Below, piece after piece: positions 1 through 6,746 of a stretch of DNA of 22,724 bases (position 1 is the first letter of the stretch; the number at the start of each line of letters is the position of its first letter). A model generated the notes under the pieces. That model was given only the letters and a program-made list of their open reading frames with translations. It ran no database searches and was not told the DNA's origin. The DNA comes from a virus: positions 1 to 22,724 of IMG/VR virus record IMGVR_UViG_3300045131_001435, one strand, 5' to 3'. A program made the translations under genes and the position numbers.

Positions 1-1483
1 AGGCAGCTCGACTGCGGGAAATAGCGTAAGGATGCCCGCCGTCACCCATGATCATAAAGTGATTTATAAAATGTGGGTTGATACTACCTGGCACCCAAGC
101 GGTTATCACGGCCTTAACCATCAACCCTCCTGCTTTACTGACGTACTTACTCATTTCAATGTTCGAAATCTCCGCAACCATCGAAGCTGATTTTACCTTT
201 TCAAACTTGTAGTCGGTCAGCGCCACCGGATCGTTACGTTCGGTTACAAACTCCCAACCGCACACCATGCAAATTGTTGCTCTCGGCTCAACCACTTCGT
301 CACAGTTTGGACAGGTTTTAATTTTCTTTTCCTCAACCAAAAGCTCCTTCTTTTTCGATCTCCCTGGTATCTCCACACGCGGTGAATCTGGGTCTCCATG
401 AGTCTGGCAGTTATTAGCCAAATCAAGAATCAACACGTCTTTTTTGTCTGGATGCGGACGGAGGCCACGGCCTGTCATTTGAATGAAAAGTCCAGGGGAC
501 ATTGTTGGACGGCACATGATAATACAGTCAACTGCCGGTGAATCGAAGCCCTCTGAAAGTATTGTCACATTCACGATTATCCTGATTTTACCTGATTCAA
601 AGTCAGAAAGAGCTTGATACCTGGCATCGTCATTTAATTCTGAATGAATAATGGTTGCCTGTTCTCCGAACGCTTCACGAAGTTTTTCTGCATGAGCAAT
701 TGTTACAGCAAAAACAATAACATGCTTTCGATCTGAGGCATGTTCATCCAGCGCAGCCACCGCAGACCCGACGTGCTGTTGTTTACTCATTACTGCCGAT
801 AAATCACCCACATTATAATCTCCTGTTTTCCGTACACCGGCTAAATCAGACGAGATATCGGTTGTTGTTTTTGCTCGGTACCCACAAAGATATCCATCTT
901 TTTGAAGATCAGAGATTGATATTCGATAATGTAGATCAGGGAAAAGATTAATATTGCCTGGTTTACAAGCAGTCCCATAAATATATCCCTGAGAAAGTCT
1001 AAATGGTGTCGCTGTCATACCTAATATTCTAACTTTAGGATTATATTGGATCATGGTTTCAATCCATGTCTTATATTGGCTTTTGATATTCATGCCTGGT
1101 ATTTTGTGCGCTTCATCAACTACTACCAAATCAAACGGGACGGTTGTTCCTGTACGTCTTGATAGCGTTTGTATGCTACCAATCACAATAGACTTATCCG
1201 TATCAATATCATTTGATATAGAGGCACAGGCTATGCCTATAGGAGCCACCGGCCATGTTTTGAGAAGTTTGTCTTGCGCCTGTGTAATCAGCTCCCGACG
1301 ATGCGCCAATATTCCGATTCTTAAATTAGGCCATTGTGTAAGAAGTCGTTTGATGAGTTCTGAGAAAATTAAAGTTTTCCCGGCTCCGGTCGCCGCTTGA
1401 ACCAATATAAATTGATCCGTTGGTATAGCGTCCCAAATCACCTTTAAAACTTCTTCTTGGTATGGTCGTAATGTATAATCCAT
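1..1483 (-). CDS. SF2 DEAD/DEAH-box helicase with zinc ribbon, partial
   Basis: This is a superfamily II helicase, expected to unwind or remodel DNA with ATP during phage replication or recombination. The gene starts at ATG 1483, with AAAGG about six nt upstream, and runs off the left edge, so about 494 residues are present and the C-terminus is missing. Visible motifs are Walker A ATGAGKT (residues 31-37), LAHRREL (59-65), DEAH (123-126), motif III GMTATPF (155-161) and motif VI QMTGRGLRP (335-343). A four-cysteine zinc ribbon follows (C391, C394, C405, C408). It is the last visible gene of a leftward operon with a Sak4-like ATPase and a DUF669 protein, a usual phage recombination neighbourhood. 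The helicase assignment is firm; the exact in vivo role is inferred. Confidence 0.93.
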   Translation of the reverse strand, partial: MDYTLRPYQEEVLKVIWDAIPTDQFILVQAATGAGKTLIFSELIKRLLTQWPNLRIGILAHRRELITQAQDKLLKTWPVAPIGIACASISNDIDTDKSIVIGSIQTLSRRTGTTVPFDLVVVDEAHKIPGMNIKSQYKTWIETMIQYNPKVRILGMTATPFRLSQGYIYGTACKPGNINLFPDLHYRISISDLQKDGYLCGYRAKTTTDISSDLAGVRKTGDYNVGDLSAVMSKQQHVGSAVAALDEHASDRKHVIVFAVTIAHAEKLREAFGEQATIIHSELNDDARYQALSDFESGKIRIIVNVTILSEGFDSPAVDCIIMCRPTMSPGLFIQMTGRGLRPHPDKKDVLILDLANNCQTHGDPDSPRVEIPGRSKKKELLVEEKKIKTCPNCDEVVEPRATICMVCGWEFVTERNDPVALTDYKFEKVKSASMVAEISNIEMSKYVSKAGGLMVKAVITAWVPGSINPHFINHFMIMGDGGHPYAISRSRAA

Positions 1484-1502
1484 TTCTACCTTTGCTCAAA
1501 TC

Positions 1503-1523
1503 CCCCTGGGGATCCCCCAGGGG
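1503..1523 (-). other. perfect 9-bp hairpin between DUF669 and helicase genes
   Basis: CCCCTGGGG (1503-1511) and CCCCAGGGG (1515-1523) form a 9-bp GC-rich stem around a 3-nt loop. On the leftward transcript it lies between the DUF669 stop and the helicase start. It is not followed by a U tract, so a classical terminator is unlikely. It could stabilise or process the message, or reduce helicase translation. Confidence 0.6.
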
Positions 1524-1532
1524 TTCAATGTC

Positions 1533-2009
1533 TTAAATTTGCCACGGCATTTTTGTATCTGCCGGTATTGCAGCCATCGCCGCAGCCGCGACGTGTGCTG
1601 GTGGTATGTTGTTGACTGCCGCTGCCACCTTTGCGCCATCCAGTGGTTTATAACCGCTGATTTCGTTCTTCGGCTCGTAATCACCGTTCTCATCGGTTTT
1701 GATCTTCACTCTGATCTGGCACTTCTTCCCGTGCAGTTCCTCGGTGTCGGCAATGTAGTTTGGGTTCCGGTGACCACAGCAGGTGGCCATTGTCTTGAGT
1801 ATCTTCATTGAAACTTCGTTTCCGAGGCTGGTGATAGTCCAGATGTGATTCGGTTTCCCGATAACCTGAAAAGTCCAGTTGATGTAAGGACCTTTCTTGC
1901 CTTCCTTGATCTCCGAGTTGATGATCTCTGCCGGGTACCAGCCTGGCGGAAGGAGATCTAAGGAATCCTGTGCTTCGTACTGCGTTAAATCTACTGAAAT
2001 TTGAGCCAT
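1533..2009 (-). CDS. DUF669 family phage protein (putative ssDNA-binding)
   Basis: This 158-aa protein looks like the phage DUF669 family: the N-terminal segment around LLPPGWYPAEI (residues 20-30), a central GPYINWTFQV-like strand and the GKKCQIRVK segment. Family members are encoded beside Sak4-type ATPases and are thought to bind single-stranded DNA; that function is known only from context. Start ATG 2009 is set by a strong GGAGG nine nt upstream, which lies inside the last codons of the preceding Sak4 gene, so the two are probably translationally coupled. The C-terminus is alanine-rich and ends MPWQI, which is not the acidic SSB tip; that type of tip is found on the neighbouring 135-aa protein instead. 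Confidence 0.8.
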   Translation of the reverse strand: MAQISVDLTQYEAQDSLDLLPPGWYPAEIINSEIKEGKKGPYINWTFQVIGKPNHIWTITSLGNEVSMKILKTMATCCGHRNPNYIADTEELHGKKCQIRVKIKTDENGDYEPKNEISGYKPLDGAKVAAAVNNIPPAHVAAAAMAAIPADTKMPWQI

Positions 2010-2011
2010 AG

Positions 2012-2713
2012 TTAAATTCCTCCTTCTAAAATTTTGTTTCGTAAGTAACCTAAATCCGGTTTTTCAACTGGGGCCAGCTTACCAGAACGGTCTTTCCCCG
2101 GATAACGATCCGAGTTAGAAGTCAAAAAACACCGATATGGTGTTCCGTCATCAGTGGTTTGAGTTACAAGATAAAGAACAAGATCAAAATAACTCGGTAA
2201 ACGTTCTTTGAGCTGTTTCCCTGCGATATCCGCTCCGATATATCGACGATTTAAATCATCTAATTGAACGGTAGGCAAGCAGGTAAAGACAACCGAATAA
2301 GATGATAAATCTCTGAATCCTTTAATGATTGATAACATCGAATCACCATAATCATTCCAACGCTTGAATGCATCTTCTCCTTTTGTATATTTTGCCTGCA
2401 TACTCTCATTACACCTGCCAGATATCTCTGTTAAAGAGTCCAAGAAAATCCAAGAATATTTACTCTTGAAGTCAGGTGATAAAAACAATTGATATACCTC
2501 TTTGAGATCAGCAAACGAGCTAATTTCAAATCCTTCGACTTTCCCTGATTCGACAATATCCTTGACGCTTAAAAGGCCAGCTTCTGCCGATAGACAGCAC
2601 ACTCTTTCACCATCTGGTATCGTCCTGAGCAAAGATGTTTTTCCTGATCCAGTATTCCCCAAGACTAACGCACTGAACCTATTGACGGACTGAACGCCTA
2701 TTGGTTTTAACAT
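2012..2713 (-). CDS. Sak4-like RecA-fold ATPase (AAA_24), ssDNA annealing/recombination
   Basis: This is a 233-aa P-loop ATPase of the phage Sak4 type, a shortened RecA-like core thought to support single-strand annealing recombination. Walker A is GNTGSGKT (residues 19-26) and Walker B is WIFLDS (88-93). A KDRSGKLAP-type segment followed by EKPDLG lies near the C-terminus, as in other family members. The length is normal for the family. Start ATG 2713 has AAGGAG seven nt upstream. It lies between the 135-aa protein with an SSB-like tail and DUF669, with only two nt separating it from the DUF669 start. The family assignment is secure; recombination activity is inferred from relatives. Confidence 0.88.
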   Translation of the reverse strand: MLKPIGVQSVNRFSALVLGNTGSGKTSLLRTIPDGERVCCLSAEAGLLSVKDIVESGKVEGFEISSFADLKEVYQLFLSPDFKSKYSWIFLDSLTEISGRCNESMQAKYTKGEDAFKRWNDYGDSMLSIIKGFRDLSSYSVVFTCLPTVQLDDLNRRYIGADIAGKQLKERLPSYFDLVLYLVTQTTDDGTPYRCFLTSNSDRYPGKDRSGKLAPVEKPDLGYLRNKILEGGI

Positions 2714-2735
2714 TGGTTATCTCCTTGTTTATTGT

Positions 2736-3143
2736 TTAAAACGGGATATCGCTTTCATCCTCAATTTTCTCGAAAATTACTTGCGGCGCGCCTGGCTTAA
2801 TCTCCCTGCTCCATGCGATGGCCTTTGCAAACTCCGCATTTTCTTTCATGGCCGATTCAAGTGCTTTTGTGGATGATGGCTTGAACTCATAGACGAAAGT
2901 GTCGTTAAACACATCAGGGAGCAGTGTTTTCACCTGCGCCAACCGATCCTGATACCATTTGATATTCTCCTTCAACTGCACTGTGACTTTGATACCGGCT
3001 TCCAACAGATGGCCGGTTTTGCTTCCGTTTCTGTATTCAGCGGCTCTCGACAGTTCGAGATTGATACCGCGTAATTCCTCTGTCATTGCCTGTATCTGAA
3101 TTTTCAATTCAGAACCTCTGACTATTAACACTTTAGTGACCAT
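2736..3143 (-). CDS. unrecognised phage protein with SSB-like C-terminal tip
   Basis: I do not recognise a named family for this 135-aa protein. The first half (residues 10-70) looks helical and charged, and no OB-fold SSB pattern is visible. Its striking feature is the last eight residues, EDESDIPF, which closely match the acidic DDDIPF tip that bacterial SSB uses to dock repair and replication proteins. ATG 3143 has GAAAGGAG at good spacing. It is the gene just upstream of the Sak4-like ATPase. It may recruit host SSB partners or compete with SSB for them; this is inference from the tail only. Confidence 0.75.
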   Translation of the reverse strand: MVTKVLIVRGSELKIQIQAMTEELRGINLELSRAAEYRNGSKTGHLLEAGIKVTVQLKENIKWYQDRLAQVKTLLPDVFNDTFVYEFKPSSTKALESAMKENAEFAKAIAWSREIKPGAPQVIFEKIEDESDIPF

Positions 3144-3184
3144 AAACCTGCTCCTTTCTTGGATATTTATAAGAATGGCGTAAA

Positions 3185-3209
3185 ACCCCTATCCCTTCAG
3201 GGTAGGGGT
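3185..3209 (-). other. stem-loop upstream of the 135-aa gene
   Basis: ACCCCTA-T-CCC (3185-3195) pairs with GGGTAGGGGT (3200-3209), giving about ten base pairs with one bulged base. On the leftward strand it is followed by TTTT only, so it would be a weak terminator at best. It is about 40 nt upstream of the 3143 start and resembles the intercistronic hairpins of the right-hand operon. Confidence 0.5.
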
Positions 3210-3337
3210 CGTTGACTTTTCCGGCACACTATCCAGCGACCCAGGCGGGGTAATGTTTTAAACCTTTTCCAACCCGATGCCTCGAAGCTCTGGACTGCGA
3301 GGCGGCTCTTATCAGAGTGTCCGTATGGCTGCTCCAT
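3197..3337 (-). CDS. possible 46-aa basic protein
   Basis: A 46-codon frame starts at ATG 3337 with an excellent AGGAGG five nt upstream and overlaps the end of the 58-aa gene at 3312-3488 in another frame. The product is basic and tryptophan-containing with no recognisable domain. Its stop lies within the hairpin at 3185-3209. The strong ribosome-binding site is the main support; no similarity is seen, so it could be fortuitous. Confidence 0.35.
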   Translation of the reverse strand: MEQPYGHSDKSRLAVQSFEASGWKRFKTLPRLGRWIVCRKSQRPLP

Positions 3338-3488
3338 CTGGCCCTCCTAAATCAATTCTGGTTTCAAGGTCGAAACGTTCATCAATCAACTCTGTGACCA
3401 TTAGCCATTCGCAGAACAAAATCCAGCGGCTCTGGATGTCTTCAAATCTACTCCAAAGCCATAAAAACTTTCCTGTGGTTCGTATCAT
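3312..3488 (-). CDS. small Trp-rich hypothetical protein (58 aa)
   Basis: A 58-residue frame starts at ATG 3488 with AGGAG seven nt upstream. The N-terminal half is rich in tryptophan and hydrophobic residues (FLWLWSRF, then RWILFCEWLM around residues 21-30) and the C-terminal half is acidic. It could be a small DNA-mimic or membrane-associated phage protein, but no family is recognised. It sits in the leftward early operon between the zinc-ribbon gene and the 135-aa gene. The good ribosome-binding site and operon position argue that it is real. Confidence 0.55.
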   Translation of the reverse strand: MIRTTGKFLWLWSRFEDIQSRWILFCEWLMVTELIDERFDLETRIDLGGPDGAAIRTL

Positions 3489-3642
3489 TTTTAGTTCTCC
3501 TGATAATTTCTTCGTGGTTGAAAAGAATCCCGACCTTGACCAGCTTTCTAACCAATATCAGATAGAATCTGACGCCCGGCAAACGAGCTGGATTGGTTTA
3601 CTGCACCTGGTCGGGGAGGCGCTTGGAGATCCGGGCTGGATG

Positions 3643-3873
3643 TCAACTGCGTGATTGTTTATAAGCCCCGTGCGCTTTAAATGCGCGGTCATAAGTGTCG
3701 GTGTCGGCTGCCCGGTAGCATCTAAGGCACGTCCGGCTGAGATACTGCCCACTGCCCAGGACATACCCGGCAATTGGCCGGGTGTTGCATATCTGGCAGA
3801 TGCCAGTGTCAGCTATTGGCGCGGGTGCTGGCCGGTGGTAGGCCGATGATGGTTTTAATTTATGGAATCTCAT
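3643..3873 (-). CDS. small zinc-ribbon protein (76 aa)
   Basis: A 76-aa protein with two CxxC pairs, CQIC (26-29) and CLRC (49-52), spaced as in a treble-clef or zinc-ribbon knuckle. The flanks are proline-rich (15-20) and basic at the C-terminus. ATG 3873 is chosen because GGAG lies six nt upstream; a TTG at 3903 is also open but would overlap the previous gene and has no better signal. Such proteins are common in phage early regions with unknown roles in DNA or RNA binding. The 154 nt that follow, to 3489, show no convincing gene. Confidence 0.6.
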   Translation of the reverse strand: MRFHKLKPSSAYHRPAPAPIADTGICQICNTRPIAGYVLGSGQYLSRTCLRCYRAADTDTYDRAFKAHGAYKQSRS

Positions 3874-3886
3874 AATCGTCTCCGGT

Positions 3887-4681
3887 TCAATTGTAAATTT
3901 CAATGTTCTTCAACCGAGTTATTATCGAATCGAAATTAATTGTTTGATCACCATTAATCCGAGATTTAATCGCTTCACCCAATTGCGCCATTACATCTGA
4001 CATCATTATAAGAGAGTCTCTTTCGGGTTCAGTTATTCGGATATCGCGTACATGGCCAAGTGTTTCAAATATCCCGCAGAGAAGACTGCGTATTTTTCTT
4101 ATTGCGAACTTAATTCTTTCTTCCGACAACATATCCATAGAGCAAAGCGATATACTATTATCCATTCCGTCCATTACAGATGAAAGCTCTTCCAGTGCGC
4201 TATACTTTTTACGAAAAGTTTGCATATCCTTTTTAGCATCACGGACGAGCTGTTTACGCATATCCGAATTGTCTAAAACTTCGCTTAATAGTCTATACCC
4301 TCCATTGTTTGACCTATCATGTGAAAGTGAAACGTATTTTCTCAGCGTAACGCCATCGCTATCCATTGAATTATCTGGTAGGAACATCATGTTATCTGAA
4401 TCATGTTTTATAATGGTAAGATCAAGTCTAATGACCTGCCTCGCCTGGTTCAAGCGGTACGCATCTGCTGCTATGGTATCCGCCCACTGGAATCTGCCAT
4501 GCAAAGATGTTTTGGTATTGCTGGCATAAACTACAACTTTCTCAGCATCGAGAATCCCGTCGTTGCTTTTTCTGATAATTTCAAGTTCTTCAGATACCGT
4601 AAATGATGGGAAGTCCCGGTCTTTTTCGTCAATCACGCTGTAATCAAACGCTTTCTGTTGAATCAGTTCGTCCATTTTCAT
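3887..4681 (-). CDS. phage early protein of unknown function (264 aa)
   Basis: This is the first gene of the leftward early operon. The segment SLHGRFQWADTIAADAYR (about residues 59-76), followed by NQARQVIR, matches a pattern I associate with uncharacterised phage early proteins that have an aromatic-Trp-Asp/Ala-aligned motif before QAR. The C-terminal half (about 140-264) appears helical and charged. Two ATGs are possible: 4681, with AAGGA only three nt away, and 4675, with the same AAGGA nine nt away; the second has more usual spacing. No catalytic motif is visible and the function is unknown. Confidence 0.8.
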   Translation of the reverse strand: MKMDELIQQKAFDYSVIDEKDRDFPSFTVSEELEIIRKSNDGILDAEKVVVYASNTKTSLHGRFQWADTIAADAYRLNQARQVIRLDLTIIKHDSDNMMFLPDNSMDSDGVTLRKYVSLSHDRSNNGGYRLLSEVLDNSDMRKQLVRDAKKDMQTFRKKYSALEELSSVMDGMDNSISLCSMDMLSEERIKFAIRKIRSLLCGIFETLGHVRDIRITEPERDSLIMMSDVMAQLGEAIKSRINGDQTINFDSIITRLKNIEIYN

Positions 4682-4834
4682 ATTTCCTTGTCGTTCTTTG
4701 CGCTTCCCTATCCGCCGATATTCCTTGACGCCTCACCGCATCCGCAGCTTCATCCGTGAAAAACCAGCTTCCCGTCATATGCGCCGGTCAAGGTCGCTCG
4801 GGGTTGCCGGTTGGGGTGTTGTTATGTTGGATAT

Positions 4835-4864
4835 ATATTAATCAATAAGATGAATTATTGTCAA
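4835..4864 (-). promoter_or_regulatory. leftward early promoter (PL-like)
   Basis: On the minus strand TTGACA (4859-4864) is followed after 18 nt by TAATAT (4835-4840), a strong sigma-70-type promoter. It sits just downstream of the repressor terminator and points into the 264-aa gene, leaving a leader of roughly 145 nt. The placement matches lambda PL. The 343 nt between the 264-aa gene and the repressor hold only this promoter, the inverted repeat and the terminator. Confidence 0.75.
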
Positions 4865-4868
4865 GATA

Positions 4869-4909
4869 TTTTATCACTCTTAATGATGAATTTTTTCTAA
4901 GTGATAAAA
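4869..4909. promoter_or_regulatory. inverted-repeat operator candidate upstream of PL
   Basis: TTTTATCACT (4869-4878) and AGTGATAAAA (4900-4909) are a perfect 10-bp inverted repeat separated by 21 bp. The nearer arm lies five bp from the -35 box of the leftward promoter. A related half-site (GTGATTAA) lies at 5576-5583 over the rightward promoter. This is likely a repressor or Cro operator. Confidence 0.6.
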
Positions 4910-4916
4910 TTTTGGA

Positions 4917-4954
4917 CAAAAAAAAGGCCCGATCAACCGAAGTTGAACGAGCCT
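4917..4954 (-). terminator. rho-independent terminator of the repressor gene
   Basis: On the minus strand a 13-bp stem (4925-4937 with 4942-4954; one mismatch, one wobble) carries a UUCG tetraloop closed by C-G and is followed by eight U (4918-4925). This is a textbook intrinsic terminator, about 70 nt after the repressor stop. It insulates the leftward early promoter from repressor transcription. Confidence 0.93.
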
Positions 4955-5024
4955 CTTATAATAATGGTACGTTTTGTTTATTACGTTATCATCAACCTAA
5001 AACACATCCTACGTCCATTACTTG

Positions 5025-5540
5025 TTATTTCGATCCATTTACGACCTTCAGACCATTGAGTTGATTTATAGGTGGGGAATCCGACGCATTCGTATTTTTC
5101 AATAATGTTCCTTTTTTTGTTGATTCAATTTCTCGTTTTATCGTTTCACCAAACGATCTGAATCTTTCATACTGAGCGACTGTTCCATGTTCAATTACAT
5201 ATTTTGCTATGCCAAGAAGAGAAGTATCTGTATTGACAATTTCCTGTGTTTTTGTTTCAATCGTTTTAAATTTTATCTCACAGACATCATGCTCTTGTTT
5301 CTCTCCAACATATATTCCTTTATAAAATTCATCTTGATTTATATTTAATCCTTTACATAATTTATCAAGAGTTACCTGCCCGATCCCTCGTTTTGTATTT
5401 CCAAATTCCTTTAAAATATTCGTAACATAAGATGGCGAAACGTCCAAGATTTTAGCCAAGTCTTTATTTTTTAACATCTTTTCCGCCATAATTCTGAGTA
5501 AATTTACCCGTATTATTTCTGAAATTGTTGGGTTTCTCAT
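5025..5540 (-). CDS. CI-like HTH transcriptional repressor
   Basis: This 171-aa protein has an N-terminal Cro/CI-type helix-turn-helix (about residues 12-70): LAKILDVSPSYVTNILK forms the turn and recognition helix, followed by GQVTLDKLCKGLNI. The C-terminal 100 residues are charged and lack the Ser-Lys dyad of LexA/CI peptidases, so RecA-stimulated self-cleavage is unlikely and induction may be by antirepressor or another route. It is divergent from the Cro/YdaS-like gene with 50 bp between starts, and a strong terminator follows it. No good Shine-Dalgarno is within ten nt of ATG 5540 (GAGGA is about 12 nt away). Its role as lysogeny repressor is inferred from fold and position. Confidence 0.85.
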   Translation of the reverse strand: MRNPTISEIIRVNLLRIMAEKMLKNKDLAKILDVSPSYVTNILKEFGNTKRGIGQVTLDKLCKGLNINQDEFYKGIYVGEKQEHDVCEIKFKTIETKTQEIVNTDTSLLGIAKYVIEHGTVAQYERFRSFGETIKREIESTKKGTLLKNTNASDSPPINQLNGLKVVNGSK

Positions 5541-5556
5541 ATAGGATAATTTCCTC

Positions 5557-5585
5557 TTGACTTCATTTCATCTATGTGATTAACT
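5557..5585 (+). promoter_or_regulatory. rightward early promoter (PR-like)
   Basis: TTGACT (5557-5562), 17 nt, then TTAACT (5580-5585) preceded by TGA, an extended -10 feature. The -10 match is modest. The predicted start falls at about 5591, the ATG of the Cro/YdaS-like gene, so that transcript could be leaderless. A GTGATTAA half-site overlaps the -10. Confidence 0.5.
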
Positions 5586-5590
5586 TAACC

Positions 5591-5827
5591 ATGTCTGAAA
5601 CACTTAAAAAATATTTAAAAGGTAAAAGTCGAGAATCCTTTGCTCACAGCATAGGAACCACGAAAAATTACGTCAATTTACTCGTCGTACATTTGCGCCG
5701 TCCATCTCCCCGCCTCGCTCTTCGTATCGAACAAGCCACCGGTGGACAAGTTACCAGAGATATGATGCTGTACCCCGAACTGTACGCCACCACCGACACC
5801 CAAAAATCAAACAACCTAACCGAATAA
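5591..5827 (+). CDS. YdaS/Cro-like HTH regulator
   Basis: This small DNA-binding protein (78 aa from ATG 5591) resembles the YdaS/Cro family: a short HTH (about residues 13-36) followed by PRLALRIEQATGGQVTRDMM, the usual family ending. It is the first gene rightward from the repressor and probably acts as Cro, switching early transcription at the shared operators. A GTG at 5576 is also in frame and would add five residues. Neither start has a clear Shine-Dalgarno, which fits leaderless translation from 5591. Confidence 0.82.
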   Translation: MSETLKKYLKGKSRESFAHSIGTTKNYVNLLVVHLRRPSPRLALRIEQATGGQVTRDMMLYPELYATTDTQKSNNLTE

Positions 5828-5867
5828 CACCTCAAAAAATATCCGTCAACCGAAACGAGGCCACCTG

Positions 5868-6068
5868 ATGAAATTTGACAATGCCGTAAATATCAAAATT
5901 GACGAGAAAATGGCCAGGTATCTCGGCAAGATCATAACCAGTATCGACTGTACACAGTCCGAATTCATCAGGACGTGTATCCACCTCGCCGGCCCCCAGA
6001 TTGAACGTCATCCCTACCTGATACAGTTATTGCCACACTCTGCTGAGAACTTAACACCACAGTCGTAA
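5868..6068 (+). CDS. ribbon-helix-helix-like small protein
   Basis: A 66-aa protein whose first 45 residues (VNIKIDEKMARYL, then CTQSEFIRTCIHLA) follow the Arc/MetJ ribbon-helix-helix pattern: one alternating strand, then two helices with a polar turn. It probably binds DNA as a dimer. ATG 5868 has GAGG about eight nt upstream. It lies between the Cro-like gene and the DUF3223 gene, so a second early regulator is plausible. The family call rests on pattern only. Confidence 0.6.
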   Translation: MKFDNAVNIKIDEKMARYLGKIITSIDCTQSEFIRTCIHLAGPQIERHPYLIQLLPHSAENLTPQS

Positions 6069-6086
6069 AGCAAAGGATTTATTACA

Positions 6087-6746
6087 ATGGCAAAAAGTTA
6101 TGTGGTGGATGGCGAGCATTTCAAAACCAAATCGGCTTTAACTGATAAGGTTCGTGATATCCTTTATGCGTATGAATTTGAACAAGGTTTGAATGACATC
6201 AATCTCAAATTCATGAACGCGATTCTTGCCATGCACCCATCTGCTGATGTCAAAATTGGTTGTGGTGTTTCAACCATATTCGTCCGGCAAAATCCAGTTC
6301 ACAAAAGAAACCGTGGGTTCTGGATTAAACGCACCGATGGCACCGAAACAGATTTCAGTTTTCTTGAATGCCTCAAACCAACAGATCCACTTAGAAAGTT
6401 TAAAAATGCCTGCCGTCAAGCAATTTCAGGTGATGTATTTGTTTTTAGAGTGAACAACCTTGACGGTGATTCTGTGTGTCCGATAACCGGAATTGCATTA
6501 AATGTTTATAATTGTCATGTTGATCATTCCCCACCAAACACGTTTGACAGTATCGTAACTGATTTTATTACTACCAATTCAATCAATCCTGAACACGTCA
6601 TTTTAAACAGTTCTGATGCTGAAATAGGTGATAGTTTTAATGATACTGTTTTTGCTGAAAACTTTGTCACCTTTCATAATGAAAGAGCTGTTTTACGTCT
6701 CGTTTCTGCACGTGCAAACCTAAGTGAAATAAGGCGTTCATGCTGA
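6087..6746 (+). CDS. DUF3223 (DCL-like) protein with HNH-like C-terminus
   Basis: The N-terminal part (about residues 11-96) fits DUF3223, the DCL-like domain: the FKTK start, FMNAILAMHPSADVKIGCG (43-61) and DGTETDFSFLECLKP (84-98). The C-terminal part has CPITG (131-135), HVDHSPPNTF (144-153) and a final H-x-x-x-A-x-L-R (197-204), a layout like HNH nucleases or their relatives. The family is found in phages and plant organelles and is poorly characterised; plant DCL proteins have been linked to rRNA maturation. It overlaps the primase gene by seven nt (ATGCTGA), suggesting coupling. Nuclease activity is inferred from the motif only. Confidence 0.75.
   Translation: MAKSYVVDGEHFKTKSALTDKVRDILYAYEFEQGLNDINLKFMNAILAMHPSADVKIGCGVSTIFVRQNPVHKRNRGFWIKRTDGTETDFSFLECLKPTDPLRKFKNACRQAISGDVFVFRVNNLDGDSVCPITGIALNVYNCHVDHSPPNTFDSIVTDFITTNSINPEHVILNSSDAEIGDSFNDTVFAENFVTFHNERAVLRLVSARANLSEIRRSC

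Noticed and set aside
3277-3654. 125-codon plus-strand frame
   Set aside because: Antisense to a leftward operon whose small genes have good Shine-Dalgarno sites; serine-rich, no motif.
4644-4778. 44-codon minus-strand frame before the 264-aa gene
   Set aside because: No Shine-Dalgarno and it overlaps the start of the 264-aa gene; could be a leader peptide but is not supported.
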